DNA from: Phoronis australis
Taxonomy: Eukaryota > Phoronida > Phoronidae
Direction: 5' to 3'
Length of the DNA stretch: 64,000 nt
Assembly: GCA_002633005.1 (NCBI GenBank)
Contig: NMRA01000953.1
Coordinates: 2,857-66,856, forward strand
Positions within the stretch are counted from its first letter, which is position 1. Each line of letters begins with the position of its first letter. The notes under the pieces are model-generated. The model was not told where the DNA came from. It saw nothing but the letters and a program-made list of their open reading frames with translations, and did not search any database. Shown piece by piece: positions 1 to 15,700 of this stretch. The position numbers and the translations under genes were made by a program.

Positions 1-709
1 TTGACGCACCTAAGGAATACCAGTACGAACGCACGCCGGTGGTCAAACTTGGCAAAGACTCTTCCAGATCCACAAAACTATTCCAATCTACCGTGACGTA
101 AGCATTAGTTGTCAAAAACCCATTAACTGCGTTTGTGACAATTACTTCACCAGGTATAGGACTGTTTGTGTCAACTATAAATCCATTGCTGCATAGGTGT
201 TCTTCTGTTGTATCCTCTACACCGTCAAAAACCGGTTTCCTTGGGAACTGTGCATGGACGCATATGAAGTATTTGACGCCATGTAATAATTTGATGTTTG
301 GTATCAACACGTTGTTTTTCGAGTTCTTCAGAAACGCAATGCACGAAGGGTTATGGGAACAGTTTATAAAAGGGTCTGGAGTGGTTGTCACAGACCACGT
401 ATATTCAGAGAAAAGTTTTCCAGTAAGAAGAGCACTGGCGCTCTCCGTTATATTTGTGAAGTCTAGTTCCGATCTGTGGAGGTCTTTCAACGTTTTCGTT
501 TGGACACTTGACGCGTGCGCTACTCCAGCAAATCTTTTAATGTCTTTATAAGAGAGATCGTGTACTGCTTTATCGAGGGCTGCAGTTGTCGCTGATTCAA
601 ATTCAATCTTTTTTACCGCCACGGCATAAACATTCGATAGTGAATGTCCTCTCAGAAGAACGTACATGCGTTGTAGCCTGTGATGGTTCCAGTGAAAATT
701 GGCAGTGTC
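1..709 (-). CDS. Gene E exon: FN3-like repeat region, part 4 (partial, runs off the left edge)
   Basis: From acceptor TGTTTTAG at 710 the minus strand is open for all 709 nt to the window edge. It is in phase 0 with the previous exon (ends CAG, continues GAC ACT GCC). It encodes YAVAVKKIEF, ITESASALL and KYFICVHAQF, then SPIPGEVIVTNAVNGF and VTVDWNSFVDLE, another FN3-like unit. The plus-strand frame at 135-551 is antisense to it. Confidence 0.85.
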
Positions 710-3700
710 CTAAAACACAAAACAATGAATCAAGAGTGCCGAATGAGTCTTTTAACAATTTGAATTACGCGTAATAACGACACATTTTTAATGACTCACC
801 TGAGTGCTATTATAAACAGCAATCCAATGGTTTCCCACGTCTTTCATTTTGTAACTGGGCGAAAGAGTCCACTCATATCTAATCACTTCTTCATTTTTTG
901 TCCCGTGATCTACTCGAAAACTTTGCCACCGGATTGAAACCTCCGCTGTGTAATTACCGGAAGTTCCTGATAAGTAGACATTTGTAAAAATATCACCAGC
1001 CGTAGGAATGCTTGGGGTAACAATTACACCGTTTGAAATTGACGGTGACATGCACACCTGATGGAAACACGGGCGAACGTGTAATCTGTATCTGTTTCCG
1101 GGAGCGAGGGTCAGGTTATGGAAAGTGGATCTGTGTTCCCTTTGTACTTTCCAAGGCAGTAAGTCGCCCACACTAACACACGAAGGCGAGCACGCTTCTA
1201 TCGACACTTTGCTTTCGTAGTGTGTGACATGTTTTTTAATATCTCTGGGAAAATTCCAGTACCCTGAAATCATTGTTGTATCGGACTGGTAATCAAGGTC
1301 TATCTGACATACCATAAGTTTGACAGAAATCACCTCCAGTGTAGTTTTTGCGTGATTGACGACATCAAAAACGTATTCTTGATTTTTCCACTCGAAAGTA
1401 AAAAGCACGCGGTGCGTAGAGTTGTCGGAATCAAAATCCATCGTCTTAGCTGATTCAGCGTTTTGAGTCACCGTCACATTTGAAAGATCTCCATGACTTG
1501 AGAGCTTAATGGTGAAGTGCGAACCAAAGAAAGGAACGATTCCAGAAAATTGAAAGGAAAATTTTGATTTCGGGTTAATAGAAAACCCTTTTAAACTCTC
1601 AAGGACTCTTGATTCGTCGCAACCGATACCGTCGAAAACAGCCACAGACATCTGGGATATGGAACCACTAAATACCATCGCACCGTCGGAGGAAACAGTC
1701 ACAGGAAGCGACTGAGCTTGGTCAAGGCTTGCCATCACAGTTGCATAAGTTTTTGTGAAGTCTGGCATCTTTGGCAGGAAGAAACATGCAAAGTTATCTC
1801 CAAAAATGGTGGCGTTCTGAATGGGTGTAAAATCCATGATGTCTGTGCAGTTGTCTGAAGTTCCCAAACCAACAAAGTAATGAATACGGCCATTGTGTGT
1901 GTGGAATCCTGCCCACGCCACGCAGAATCTGTTCCCCTCTACATAATCAACATCATTTAGCGTGCCAATTACAGGATCAGGACCAATGTCATAAACAACC
2001 CCGGCAGTCGGGCGTAAAGCTGACGATATTTGAAATGGAGGCGCTTTAAAGACACTGTAAAGCCCTGCTTTGTTAAACACTTTCAAGGCTACAGTGTAGG
2101 TGTTTCCAAATCCATCATCAGCATCCTGAAGAGGTCGCTTTTCAATTTCAAGTCCAACTCTCCCTTGGCAACAGATGGTTTTTGGTGTAAATGCTTTGAA
2201 ATGAGCGACGGCTTGGTTGTTTTCGTCAGTTCCTGCAACAAGTCGTTGTTGTCTGTGAAGACTCCACCAAATGGGAATTAGGTAAAATTAATACAGTATA
2301 TGTACACGGTTAGGAACTTGCACTTATTAGTGAAGCTGTGCCTTCATTGCGAATCAGGCACATCCGATTATGTGTGAAAAACTTGAATAAACCAGAGGAG
2401 GAATTAAAAAACAAAAACAATACAAGAGCAAAACTTGCGTTAACCGTTTGTTAATGGCAGACATTGGTGTATTCACATGGAAAGTGAAAAGTACTAAAGA
2501 ACGATAGGAGTTACTTACTAGAAGACTACAAGTTGGGTACGCATAATGTTTCGAGCCTGCTGCTCATGCCCTTGTTCACATGACTGATCTTCCCGCCGTT
2601 GTTGTACCGGAAGTAACACATTGTCTTAACGACGGGAAGGTCAGTCACGTGAACAAGGGCCTAAACTTCAGGCTTGAAACGTTATGCGTACCTAGCTTAT
2701 AGTCTTCTAGTAAGTAACTTCAATAGTTTTAACCATCTTCACAGAAGGCAACGATGATTTATGAACACTTTTAACTTAAAATTACTACGGCAGAAAAAGA
2801 AAACAAACACTGACCCAGTCCAAAGCATACGCGCAAGCAAATAATAAATACCTTCCTCTTTAAGTGAAACTTAAGGCGCATGCGCCTACATGCGAAACAT
2901 CTGAGCGAACATTCTTTGGAAAACGCACATTTCAGTCGCTTATATGTGATATTGATATCATCAAACGAAAACTGATGTTCAAGGAAGATTGCATACCAAA
3001 AGATTCAAGGGACTCTTTTATACGTTTTCTGTAAATTATACCTTGATCTTCCATTACCGTTGATTGTAAACAATTGTCGACTAATTTTTGCTATGATCTG
3101 TGGAGTGAAAGTACCGGTAACGTCGGATAGATTTAAATCCCACTTAATATAAATGTATCTCTGATTCGATATTGTCAAGTGGCATTTAATGAGATATTTG
3201 GAGCTATGACTGTTAGTTAACCAGCCTTAATCACCAATTTTAAGTTTGATGGCAACCATGGGCAAAGTACCTACAAGTACAATGACCCTACTTTGACACT
3301 GAGTGGGGAGAGGGTGCCAATTTGAAATGAGTACCCTTGCCATGGTAACCAGGTAGTTTGCCAGTCGAAATGAAGAATGTCAGCATTGATGGCAAATTCA
3401 TGTTAGAAGTAGGGAACCAGCTTGCCAAGAATATTTGAATTGGTCCTTTTGAAATTTAAAGCGTACTGCTTATCTGAACCAAATATCGGTAACCAAGTAT
3501 TTTCGCAATCATGATCACAAGTTTTAGGCAAAATGGCAGTCGTGTTTGAAGACAGGCAACCAAGCTCAAACCATTTTAGTGACTTTCCCCAAAAGGTAGA
3601 CGAGTGTCAACGTTGCACGTGCAAGCTTGACACTTGCCTAAATAGAATTAGATCAGCTGAAAACGTTATGGATTTTGATGATACTTATATGTGAGCTTGG

Positions 3701-6700
3701 CAGCCCACATCATTTTGAGTGATTGCGATACGTGTTGCTTGCTTCTAGCATGACTCATAGCAAAGCTTTATCTAAAAGACTCCAAGTTTGACCTTATGAC
3801 CATATGAACGATTTCATTCAAACTGTTGTTTATTATACGTACCAATTGCTATCTGATACTCTCCAATGCCGTCTGAATACTCCTCATCGTAAAATGAACC
3901 ATCAGCCCAGGATACAACAATGGGGTCACCATGTTTGAAGCCCATGTCAACTTGCAAAGTACCAACCATCCGAGGGGGTGTCTCATCCACCAGAATAGGT
4001 CCAAATGAGAGCTGGCTGTGAAGTCCAGACTCGCTAATGACAATCATTTGAACGGATATTTCGTTACCTTCGTCCAGCCCAGAAAATATTTCAGTAAAAA
4101 AATTTGCCCCACGCGTAGATTTCATTCCGGAGAGGTCGTTGCTGACGCCAATTCTGTAGTCGTGAATTGGTGACGAATTGGATGTTTTCCAGTGAAGTCG
4201 AATGTGGTCCGTAGTTATGAACTTTGGCAACGACTCGTTGTAAAGGGAATTGAGCTTACATATATCTTCACTTGTCTCACTGTCCATTGCTGATCCATTG
4301 GTTGGTGATGGGATAACAGGAATGAGATTGATGTCGACCTCAACTTTGTCTGAACATTTCATCCGACATGCAGTGACTGGTGACAATCGCATTCTGGTGA
4401 AATTACGAAAAACAAACCAAATTTCACGTTCACTGATGTTAATGCAAATAATCCCTTCATGGACACGTAAACCATTCAAATAGATGTCTCTGAACTTAGG
4501 TAGTATGCTGTCCACCTGTACACCATCAGAGCACGCAGGTTCTGATGGCTCGTTGGCACTGTTATATGCTACAACACTTAGGTAGTATTTGCCATCTTTG
4601 TTGGCAACACCAGTACCATGTGAAACTGTTGAGTTTTTACCAACTAAGCCTAATTCTTGTTTCGAGAGGCAGAGTTCAGCAAAAGCATATTTGTAGTATG
4701 AAACTCCACTTTCGTGGTCATAAAAGCCATGCCAGATGCCAGACAGTGTCATGTCACTCTGGTAATCAACGTCTTGTTGGGAGTCTAAGTTCCCGTCACG
4801 AGCGACACCCGTGGTTGGCGGTGACGCATCTATTAGAATTTTGACCGAGTACGGCGCAGTTGCTAAAAGAGCTTTGTTCCTTGCAATAAGCGTTATGAAA
4901 TACTCGCGGTTGTGATTTCCCTTATGTTTTCTTTCCTCAACTAGGTGGTTAAGGTCAATAGAGTAGTTAAAATACTCGCATTCTGCACCGACGACAGTAG
5001 GGCAATACGTATTTTCACGATTATCTGATGCCTAGAAGAATAGAACAGCTTAAATTAGTATACGCAAAATTCTACAAATAATAAAGTAGATGTGCTAATG
5101 AGAAAATGAAAAGTAACGAAAGAATCGAAAACTTCGAAGCATTAGATTTGTGTAATGGTGATGGGGTTGTGGCCAAACCTAAAACACCAAAGATTCTGTC
5201 CTACGTCCATTAACCTACACCAATTCGAAGGGAGCTATTGTTACATTTCTTGGACCAATTGAACTCAGAATCGCATCGATGTCGTATCGTTACCGCTGAC
5301 GGCTGTTAAAACAAAATTCGACATTATTGGTTAAAGCGCACTAATGTGAGCACAATCACCAAATGCAACCCTGCTAGACAATGAACAATTTGTTCAAAGT
5401 ACTGGAGAGATAGGGGACAGCATGCGGTATCGCGATTATGCAACCGGTTTTCCACACCACAAACTGTCAGGTTTTACCAAAGGGAAGTAATAATCAAAAA
5501 TAAAGACTTGCACAGACTTTCGAAATACACGTTGAGGCAATTTTTGTTTCTAAAGTGATCGTTAAATTACAAAAGTTTGTTCAGACCTTCGAACAACAAA
5601 ACTAGCAATCTAGGTATCGAGCCTACTCAAAAAAGGTCTACCTAGGATATTATTTTAATTTCAAATGCAAGACCGACAAAGGGATACGATCAGCTCCAGG
5701 TGTTGAAAAAGAACAGCTTGTTAGTATATTACGTGAATATAAATGCTTGAAAACTTACTGACTTCACCGGAAGAGAACCTTCGCTTATATCGGAAGCATC
5801 TCGAGACGTACCCATCTTCCATTTTACATCGTGCAAACCGCTGTGAGCATCCATCGCTTTGAAGACGAATCTCATGGTCGACAAATCAGTTTCGAAGTGA
5901 ACAAAGAGCTCTCGAAGACCGTTATTTGTAACTCCGACGCTCGAAATCATTGGTGGAGTGGAATCGATTTTGAGAACCACGGTGTCGTTTTTAGTGTTGC
6001 CCATTATGTCTTTGGCTTGAATCATAATTTCGTAACTATCGCCGTCCTGCATTGCATTGCCTGTATCGTGCGTGATCACTGTCTGCAAAGGACTGGGGAG
6101 ACTTACAAGGTTGTTGATAGAGTCTGGTATCAACGCAATGGAGTACTTGAACTCTACAATTCCATCAACATTAGGCGTCCCTGTCACTGGCAGCACACCT
6201 GTACCTTGATCGTATATTCCAACCATGGAAGAATTGGAAGCTATTTGTTTCAGCATGTTGCTGTGTACGTGGAAAGTATTGTGGAATCGTCTCGTCCAAT
6301 TGACGGTCAAGGGACCGAGTATTGTCTGCCAAGTAAAGTTCGTATTTGGATCTGCAGTACTTACAACAATCTCGTGCGCTTCGGAAATTTCAACTGTCGA
6401 GTTTGGATCAAAAAGAACAAAGCGTCTTGCGTGTTTGACGTTGCGGACCATGTCTACTACGTCCACGTATACAGCGTAAAGTCCTTGAGAAGGCAGGGTA
6501 AGCTGCAAAGACCCCTGTGACCTATTTGTCTCGTGCGTAGTTCCTTCTATGCCACCGATTTTGAGGTAACGGTTCTCTTCAACTACTTTGTATACAGCAA
6601 ACTCTAGATAATCTATGCCGGATGCCAACTCATTATGTCCAGAGCTCGGTATTGGATCTAACCAGCCACCATACGTCACCGTTATATTTGGATTCGTAGT

Positions 6701-9700
6701 GATGCGTGGGACTACGTCAATAGGGTAACTCGATCCTAGATCACAGATGTTCATTTCTGAACAATGAATCGGGGCTGCGTTGTCATACGTCATGCAGATA
6801 GTTTTGTTGTTCCGTGTGGATTTAAAATATTTTGTAGTATCGACCAAACTGTTTACAGTAACATCATGAGTAGTAAGGTACCCACCCCCTACAGCCTGAT
6901 AGTCAATGCAGTATCTGCAATAATAAAAAATACAACTCAAGTTTTGACGAAAAGGCATAACATTGTTGCTTTATGACAGAAGCCAGAGTTGCATTCCGTA
7001 TGGTACACAGCTTGGGAGATTTGCAGCATCATCGAGTAATATAACGTGAGTGAAATTCTAAGCTCAGATACATTTATGCTTTCTGGCACTTTCTAAGCCA
7101 GGAGCTTAATCTTTGAACTAAAAAACCGACTCCAAATTTGTTTTGACAATGTCCGTTCTACTCTCATATGAATGCAAGAAGGGTGTCTATTACACTCTGC
7201 TAGAGTAAAGAACAATTTACTTGGATAAATGTCTAATGTAGTTTGCATAGTTTGCACCTGATTTCATCAGATAAAAGCTAAAGATTCTGTGTCTGACCTA
7301 GATTTTTACCCTAAATATAGGGATCATGAATAGACAACTTAGACTAAAAAACCAATCTGCTTCAACCATAATAGACTCAAGCACAGAGGAATAAGCATCA
7401 AAACTATATATTTTAACGTATGCATCTTTTGAAAGTACAAAATTCCCTAGAAATTGATGGGAGACTTCATCCCAACCGCGCGTTAATTAGGTCACGTGAC
7501 CATACTTTTAGCAAAATTAATAGCAAAACATCAGAATCAATAACACAATCAAATTTCGTATGACAAAAACGCTCAAAATAAAATCTGAAGAACGGTTTTA
7601 TGGTTTTCGTGGTGACCGTTTCGTTTTCTTTACATGCAGCCTTAAAGTTGTTTTCATGAAATTCATGCTTGTCCTAAGACGCTTTCGGAAAACTGTATAA
7701 AGCATAGCACCTGACAGTTTCCTGTGACTGGCCATTTTTGAGGTATAATTTTCCAGTCACTTTGGGGTCTTGCATAACCTTAAAGCACGACAACAAAGGT
7801 AAACATCGTGATCAATTTCAAGTTTAGATACAGCACAGCAGGCAGGGGGTTTTTGCTCCAATGGTTTTACACCAAAATGCTAACAATAAACACTTGAAAA
7901 ATGAAGTGTAAGTTTTTAGCAAGTACTCGTAAGTTAGTTACCTTGCCATCATGCACTGGCCCCTAATAACCTAGATCCACAAGGAAAGAATGCTTAATAA
8001 TAAGAGAGATATCATTAAAGTGCTTAAAGCCGTATTTCACCTTGTTTTGACAAGTACTAACTATCCTTCCTTTATAAAACGATTTATATACCACATTCGT
8101 GAATTCACTTGCCCACTAGCGACAAAATAACAAAGTGACATTATTTCAACCCGGCGCCGTGTCTATGTCCAACAGTACGTCATTTTCTTGAGCAAACATG
8201 TGCCATGCACGTGACTTTTGACGTCTACCAGGAACGTGAAAAGAGACCCAGAATGTTCCAATACTGAGATGATTTGTCACACCACCACAAACGCAACTCC
8301 TCACCATTCCTTATTTTTACCGTGAACCACGAGGAATCGAGCAAAAATGTCAGACGTTTTTTCACAATAAACACAAGAGAAAATGACTAATATTGTGAGT
8401 GGTTGCTCCGATTTTGCATACATATAGTAGGTATTGAACAATACGTGCTCGTAACTCGAGATCAGGTTATTAGCATATCGTCTGATAATGTTTGCGTATA
8501 CTCTGATCGACTGATGAATCACCGGTGGGCTTGTTTACTGGTCATTTTGATATGAAATTGGTAGTTTTAAGCACTTTGAATTTCACGAATTCCGTTCCAA
8601 AAGCCGCAATTTCCAGTCCCAAAAGTGGTACGAGTGACTTTAGCTGCAGAACGTACCCCGAGCCATCTCTATATAACATCAGTCACTTACATGTACATGT
8701 ACAAGGACTATATATCTCTACTTAAAACTACCTGTGAAGGGGGTTGTGTGGCGGAGGATTAAAGAGGTTTTAAGTACCCTCAGGGATACCGTCCGAAAAG
8801 CGGTAACGCCAACGTGATTAATCCCGCGAAACAATAGCGAAATCTTGCATTTCATTACTAAAGTGCCTGTATCTTTTGGGTCAAAGATAACACGCAAATT
8901 GACATGGTATTTGCCGCGTTATACATGTGCGTTATATACAGGTGATGTGGTTTTCATTTTTCTAGGGATAGGTCGACACACAAGTCTTGGAACAGACAGG
9001 CAGACTTTTGCGCAAGCTTGCTCTGTTGTGCATAATGAAACATAAGATATTCCCTTCAAAAATCAACCAACCCTTGATATGATTATTTTCATGTAGAACA
9101 ACCTTAACACGCAAGGCAATCTAAACTCTGATAATTTATTGTTTCCAATTTGATCTCATTTCATTTCTTACTCGTTAAGTCTTGGCTTCAAAAAAGGTAA
9201 GTATTCGGCGCGTGAAATGACCAAACTTGGTTTTAAAACTCACTATTGAGCAAGAACAAGTTACCTTCTACAGCCATGAGATCACCTTCAGTTCAAGTGA
9301 GGAACTGAAAACGGACTTTTTCAAAGCTGCATCAAAGTCAGTATCGCACATCCTCTATAAATAGTACATTACAAAAACAGAAGAGGTATGGCTACAAGTG
9401 CAGGACAAGGAGCTAGAAAGCTTGAAAACTTGTATTAGTTACCATGTAAAAATAGACAAGATAGTTCCGTTATTTAAGAACATATCTGGGTCATTAAAAG
9501 CATGCACGTTGTGACAGAATTATGCCCAGCGTTTTATTAAATACTTGTATCCATTTCGAAGATTATCTCCATCAAATGCCACATTTTCTTTACAAGTAAC
9601 AGTTGATGCTTGTACGTGATCTTTGGAGAATTGATGAGTGCAGTTGCTTGTTGATTTTAGACTGCTGTTGGCCAGTCTACCTAAAAAAGAATAAACATGC

Positions 9701-12700
9701 ATTCACTTGGATGCTTGCATTTTACACACATCAATACAGGTCACCCGATCATTTAGTTTCATTTCCTTTCAGTCTTTGACAGTCCTGTCAAATTGCAGTG
9801 CTTTGGTTTCTTCTTGAAGACTTGCTCACAGAACCTTTGTTTAAATGTTATTGTTCCGAAGGCTTAATATGAAAAAGTTTCACTGTTCTGGTAATTCGAA
9901 GATTTCCTCAAATGATCACAACATCGAAAGTTTGCAAGGGCTTCTACAGAAATACAGGAAGTCTTAGAAATAGTTAGCAATTTGTTGCCTTGAAAGGCAG
10001 TTTTCTGCGTTCCACACACCTACCCAATCTCTTCATTATATCTTAGAATTCACCTTCGTCCACAAATAATAACAATGACAATTACCATCGTGTATCGTGC
10101 TGTGAAGCCAACAGCATGCGAATTCAGTGCACCTTCATTTGGCATAAATAAATTGGTTCCGAACATTGCCACTCTTTCTTAACTGAATGGATGCACTTTA
10201 TAAATTATAGGAGTGACATAACATGACGTAACATACTACATGTATTTTGGGAATACAGGGTGACCAAAAAACGTATTCCACGTTTTTGCTTCTTATGTGC
10301 ATGTAATTCAGAATAAAATCATGATCTGGCTAGCTATGGAACGTCATACAAATGTATCTAGGAAATGGCTTAACGGATCCACATGAAATGCTCACATTCT
10401 ATTGTTTTATGCAGTGTTCTCCAACACTGTTCTATCGTTCTCCTGCTGCTTAAGTTTTGAATCGATCTTAAGCGCCGAATTTCAGCGCCATGAAATGCAG
10501 CGTAAGATTTTTAATGGCTTATTTCTTTTTGCCGACTCTTCAATCAAATGTTTTTCTTCCACACGGTTACTTGTGCATCACGACAAATTGGGTGATTTGA
10601 TTTCACTTGGTTGTAAGAACAGTATTTTAATATAAGTATGCCTACCAGCATACTAAATTTCGGAGCAAAATTTCCTTTGGCGAAACTGCCATCATATCTC
10701 AAAAGTTGTCGCAAAATTTTAGAAGATGGCGCATCCTAGTGTCACGAGCATACTGTCGACGACAGACTTTTCTTTAAATACAAAAGCTGGAGATGTTCAA
10801 TTAAACCCCTGTAACGGATAAGGTGAGTGTCGATTCTGCCAGGTATCGTGTTTCCCCATGTCTCTCCTGCCCAGTAGTTACATGTAGCTCTGCGTGACAA
10901 CCAGAATTACACGGCGATTTCGAGGTCTATGTACACTTCATTCACAGCGACCCCTCGCGGTATTTTGACGATGGGCTTCATAAAGCTACATATACAGTAC
11001 ATGTACATGTACATATTGCTAGGTGGCTATTATGACGGCATCTGGCGATTTGCTGCAGTAGCGTCGAGAGTAAAAAGAGGACTCGGGGCAACACGATACC
11101 TAGCCCTCTGACCCGGTAGGCTACTCTACAAGAACCACCCACCCACACATCCCTTATTTTACAGGCAAACTACTGTATGTAAATCGTTAACACTGTGTTA
11201 ATTGCTGGAGTAAAATTGATTTGATGTTATCCAGCTTGTATTTTAGTGTGATTACGTCATTGTCGCTACATCTGCAACTCTTGATCTCGGCTATTTGTCT
11301 CCTGAAATTCCTGGAATTAAAAAACTTACAGTGACTTATAGGTACCGACTTGGCTCCAGTCTCGATATGACATGCAATTTTTTCTTCTTTAAAATTTTCT
11401 AAGCCATTCCATCTCGCGTGAGTAACGAAATGATGTGAAAACCTTTTGTCTAGCAGAAAGTGTGCAAGTCAAAGTTTACTTCATTATTACTGGAAAGTAA
11501 CTGGATAGCAACTTAAGGACATGTACAATGTAGGACCTTAGTTTTTATTTTTAAGAATTTTTCAGCATTGAACATGCGTGTGGCTGAATCTTTTATCTTC
11601 ATTTCTAGTTAATTTAAAAATCGATATATTGCCAAGTTATGGTAGCAAAAACTTTTTCCCAGACCCACCTGAAGCTCAGGGAATATTGTTTGCTACTTAA
11701 TTGCATGAAAGTTCAAAGGTTACAGAACTTTCACATAAGTAGAATCATTCGACAGGAATTGAGCAGTTGAGAATGTACCCCCATTCCTAATTTTCCTCCA
11801 AGTTATGATAAATGCGCACATGCGTTCACAGTTGCTTTGCTTGAAGTCCGTTGAGATCAAAGGTCGCATTCTCTATATAACGGAAATTTGAAAAGCGTAC
11901 ATCTTGCCATACCAAATAAGGAGACGTGCTTTACCTTGCGGGAGAAAAATCGACAAAGTGGCGATCATTTGACAGATCGTTTTTTTTTTGAAGAAAATGC
12001 TTTAATGTCAACAGAAGTAAAATCTTTAGAAAGAAACCCCAACAATACCTGGTGAGCAGGTTGAGCTCTGTTTCAGTGACAGATAAGCACTTTCTATACT
12101 GCAATTTAGTTTTTTCATTGCGTTTCAGTCCTCTTTAAAGCTCAGTGTTTTTCAAGATCACGAATAAGCATGAAACATGTGTCTTTGAGCCCAAGTATCA
12201 ATGACACCATCAATTAAAAAAGAAACATTAAAATAAAAATTGCCCTGGAGTAATTTCTTCTACATCAAATTGTAAATCTTACCAGCTTCTGTGTACGTAT
12301 GCACTTGTAGGGTGGCATCTATAATACCAAAGTGATAGTCTTTAATGTAGCTTGGCTTCACATTATTAGTAAGGTGTACTTTAAATTCGAACGTGAAAGT
12401 ATAGCCGATGTACACTGGTTGGAAGTTGCTGAAAAAGTCTTGTTGGTTGCCGCACTGGTTGCTCATCCCAGTGGGTGTCTTGGAGTCGACGTATTCACCT
12501 TGTTGGCTCACAGCTCTTGTGAAGCATGAGTGAAGAGTAGGCTTCAACGTTAAAACTGGAAGACAGGAACAAAAGTAAAGTAGCCTTGTGCAGTCACGCA
12601 CTTTTTACTGCTTTCACTTTTCCACACAGCAGAAAGCACAAACCACCGCCATTGTTTTATACAATCGATACACACAGTATTTTAAATTTCTTTCTATGAA

Positions 12701-15700
12701 AACATGGGTTTATTGGAAATAAATAAAGCATATAAGTTTGCATTTGTAGTGATTTCCTTGTGTTCACTGTGTGTTTATTCGCAAAATGAATTTTAATATG
12801 ATACAATTAAATCCCATACATTCGCAATTTCTCGTGGAGTTGTCGCGGTAAAAGCCCTGGGCACACTGACAAGACGACAACAAGTTTTGGTCGCCGCACT
12901 TTCCCGGCCAGCACTGTGCATCCTTCAGCCAAGAACAAGTTGCTGGAAGTAAATACCACAGGTTCAAATCTCTTGCAGGCGTGTGAAATAAACAGACAAC
13001 CTGAAAACTGCTGTTGTATCCGTGACACAATGTTCTTCAGAAAGCGTACATCCTTGTTTGAGGCTTTTGCAGTAATGAAGACAACTACGCTCGTTTCTTT
13101 TTTTCAAAAACATGTTCTGTATAGCGTTCATTTGCATAAAAAACCTAAATCATTCATTTGTTTTCTTACAAAAAATGACGAAAAAACTTACCCAAACATT
13201 GACCATTTGATAAATAGTAGGCAGATCCTGCCGGGGACTGTAAATCGCATTTGGTGCAGGCAGGACGATTTTCGAGGCACAGGTATGATGTACAATGAAG
13301 AGGCACGATGCATCCTATAACAAGCCAGTTGTTAGCTATCAATCGTAGTTTTATACGTGTCAGAATATTATCTGTACAGGAATTCAGAAAAAATACAAAC
13401 AATGTGCGCGATATGCGAACCCATTTGACGACTACGACGTATACTGGCAAATGAAACAAGTCGACTTATCTCATTGCTGAAATCACGAATTCGTATTTCA
13501 AGTTGTCTGTCGTCGAGCCCCATGTTACTACCTTTAACAGAAACTTCACACAATGTCAGTATTCCTGTCCCTTGGAGTTGTATAAACAAATAGCGACCGT
13601 AAACATGGGGATTGCAATGAACAGTATTAGTTGCGCCCTCGGAAAACCTTTCTCTATAACGGTTACACGTCTGATGCTCCGACGAAATGGAAGAATCGTT
13701 CCTTACATCAATGGTGAAGTCGTGTAAGCGGTCACCTACAAAAATAAGAACAATGTGTGAAGCAGCTAAAAGTCTCCGGTAACGCATGAGAAAACGATAG
13801 CAGGACGAAACTAGCCAGAGACAGTTGATTTCTTTGCAGTGCTGTAGTGGTAAAATTAGAGGCTAATAGGCGCCCAATAACTACCGTATCCTCTTGGGGG
13901 CCAACACCACATAGACAGGAAGGCATGGGTCAGCGTGCACTTCAAACATTCTCTGAAGGGGGAGGGGAGCAAACACAATTTTAAAGGAAAATAGGAGCCT
14001 GTGGGTTGAGTCCTCGGGGCCCTTCGGTACCCTTTTATCCACCTGGCACCATACATATAGTTGCTACTTTATCTTAAGATACTAATCTAAATTTTCATTA
14101 CTCGGCGAACATATGTTACTCCGTACGCTTCAAAGACTAACTACACAAACACGATATTACACAAGCACCGATGATTCAATCAGCTCCAAACACTATGTAC
14201 CCGGCACAATGTACAATGGTCTCATATAAAATGCACGAACTTGCAATACATGTAGGGTTTTCTTGCAAGCATCTGTTTTTAGTTAATCTTAGTTAGTAAA
14301 ACACCAAGTACTAGTGGCCCTTCTAAAAATAGAGTGCTTTATATAATAGTTACAGAATCTTCCACAATTTTTTTGTCAGCAGTCTAGTTTTTTCCTAGAT
14401 ACCTGATCTGGACTGAGAACTACCCGGTATCAGTAGTTCCGTGTTGTCGAATCATACGTTTCGGCATAAGGTTGTGGATCGAACATCGAAAGCGGGTGGA
14501 CTATTGACCTTGCAAATAACAGCGAGCTGGCTGTACAGTTTCTACTAGCAAACAAGAGCGTTCGTCTATTACTATCTGATTCATTTCGCTGAATCCTCGT
14601 TCACATTCGGCTGTACTGCAAGGAAGAGTCTTAAGGGGTATAGTTGTCACACAGCACTTGTTAGGTTGTCCACTCTAACCGTCTCCTCAGTCAATTCCTC
14701 TGATTGACGTTGTGGCAACCATCTCAAAGAGATTGCAAAATCAATACGACTGTCAAGTAAACCCCACTACATGTTAAACACTTTTTGAATAAATTGTCCA
14801 GGACTTACACTGTATGGTCGCACGTTGCTGAATATTCGGCAACGATGATGACGTCAGTGTAGCAATGCATCGATACCGTGAGCTATTGTATCAGGACCCC
14901 AGTATACCGTCACGTACTGTGCGTAGGCGCTACGTTAAGGTGTAAAAACACGGTTGCCTGCCATACGCCAAACTACACTGTATAACGTAACTTACGGTGT
15001 GTAGGCGCTATGTTTATATACCAAAAGGTAGTTGTCTGTGCCTACGTGCGCCTACGCCCATCTACACCACTTTGAAGAAGAGAACGAATATATTGAGACA
15101 ACATACCACAGCAATCTCCTCTATTGGTTATGGTTACGTTGAAGATCATGTAGGCAGTTTGTAGATCAACACGCCACCACGGTTTGTATTCCTCTGAGGT
15201 GTGAGTACACGAGCTGTCATAATACGTGGTGTACCGAAAGCCGTCAACAGCATTCGCTCCATCATCTCCACTTGATTGGTCAGTTGGCTTTTGGTATGTT
15301 ATTCCGTTTGCTATATGGAAATAAATCGTAGGGACATTACAATCTCAGTACTTTTTATTAATCAGAGACATGCTTTGAACATTGTGGTGGTTTGTACAAA
15401 CGCTCTTCTGACAGGCCAGGCTTTTGTGTGTTCATGAATCTTTTGGTGTTGTCGAAAGCACCACCAACCTACACTGTATCTCAGGTATGATCACCACTTC
15501 AGTACATTAATATTGAAAAAGGTACTGACATCAGATTCATACTAGTAAGCTAAAAACAAAGCACTTTTACGAGTTGTGTTTATTAATGGCTGGCACTACT
15601 TATCTACATGTACCTGAACGTAGGGTCTTTGTGTAACTCAGTAATGGATCTTTACGACTATTGGCGCAGTTGCCATGGACCCTCATCAGGTAATGAAAGC

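Noticed and set aside
135-551. 138-codon plus-strand open frame
   Set aside because: It is antisense to the last gene E exon in the window, which is open for 709 nt and joins in phase.
5831-6520. 229-codon plus-strand open frame
   Set aside because: It is exactly antisense to a gene E exon with clear splice sites, family-like repeats and glycosylation sites, and has no signature of its own.
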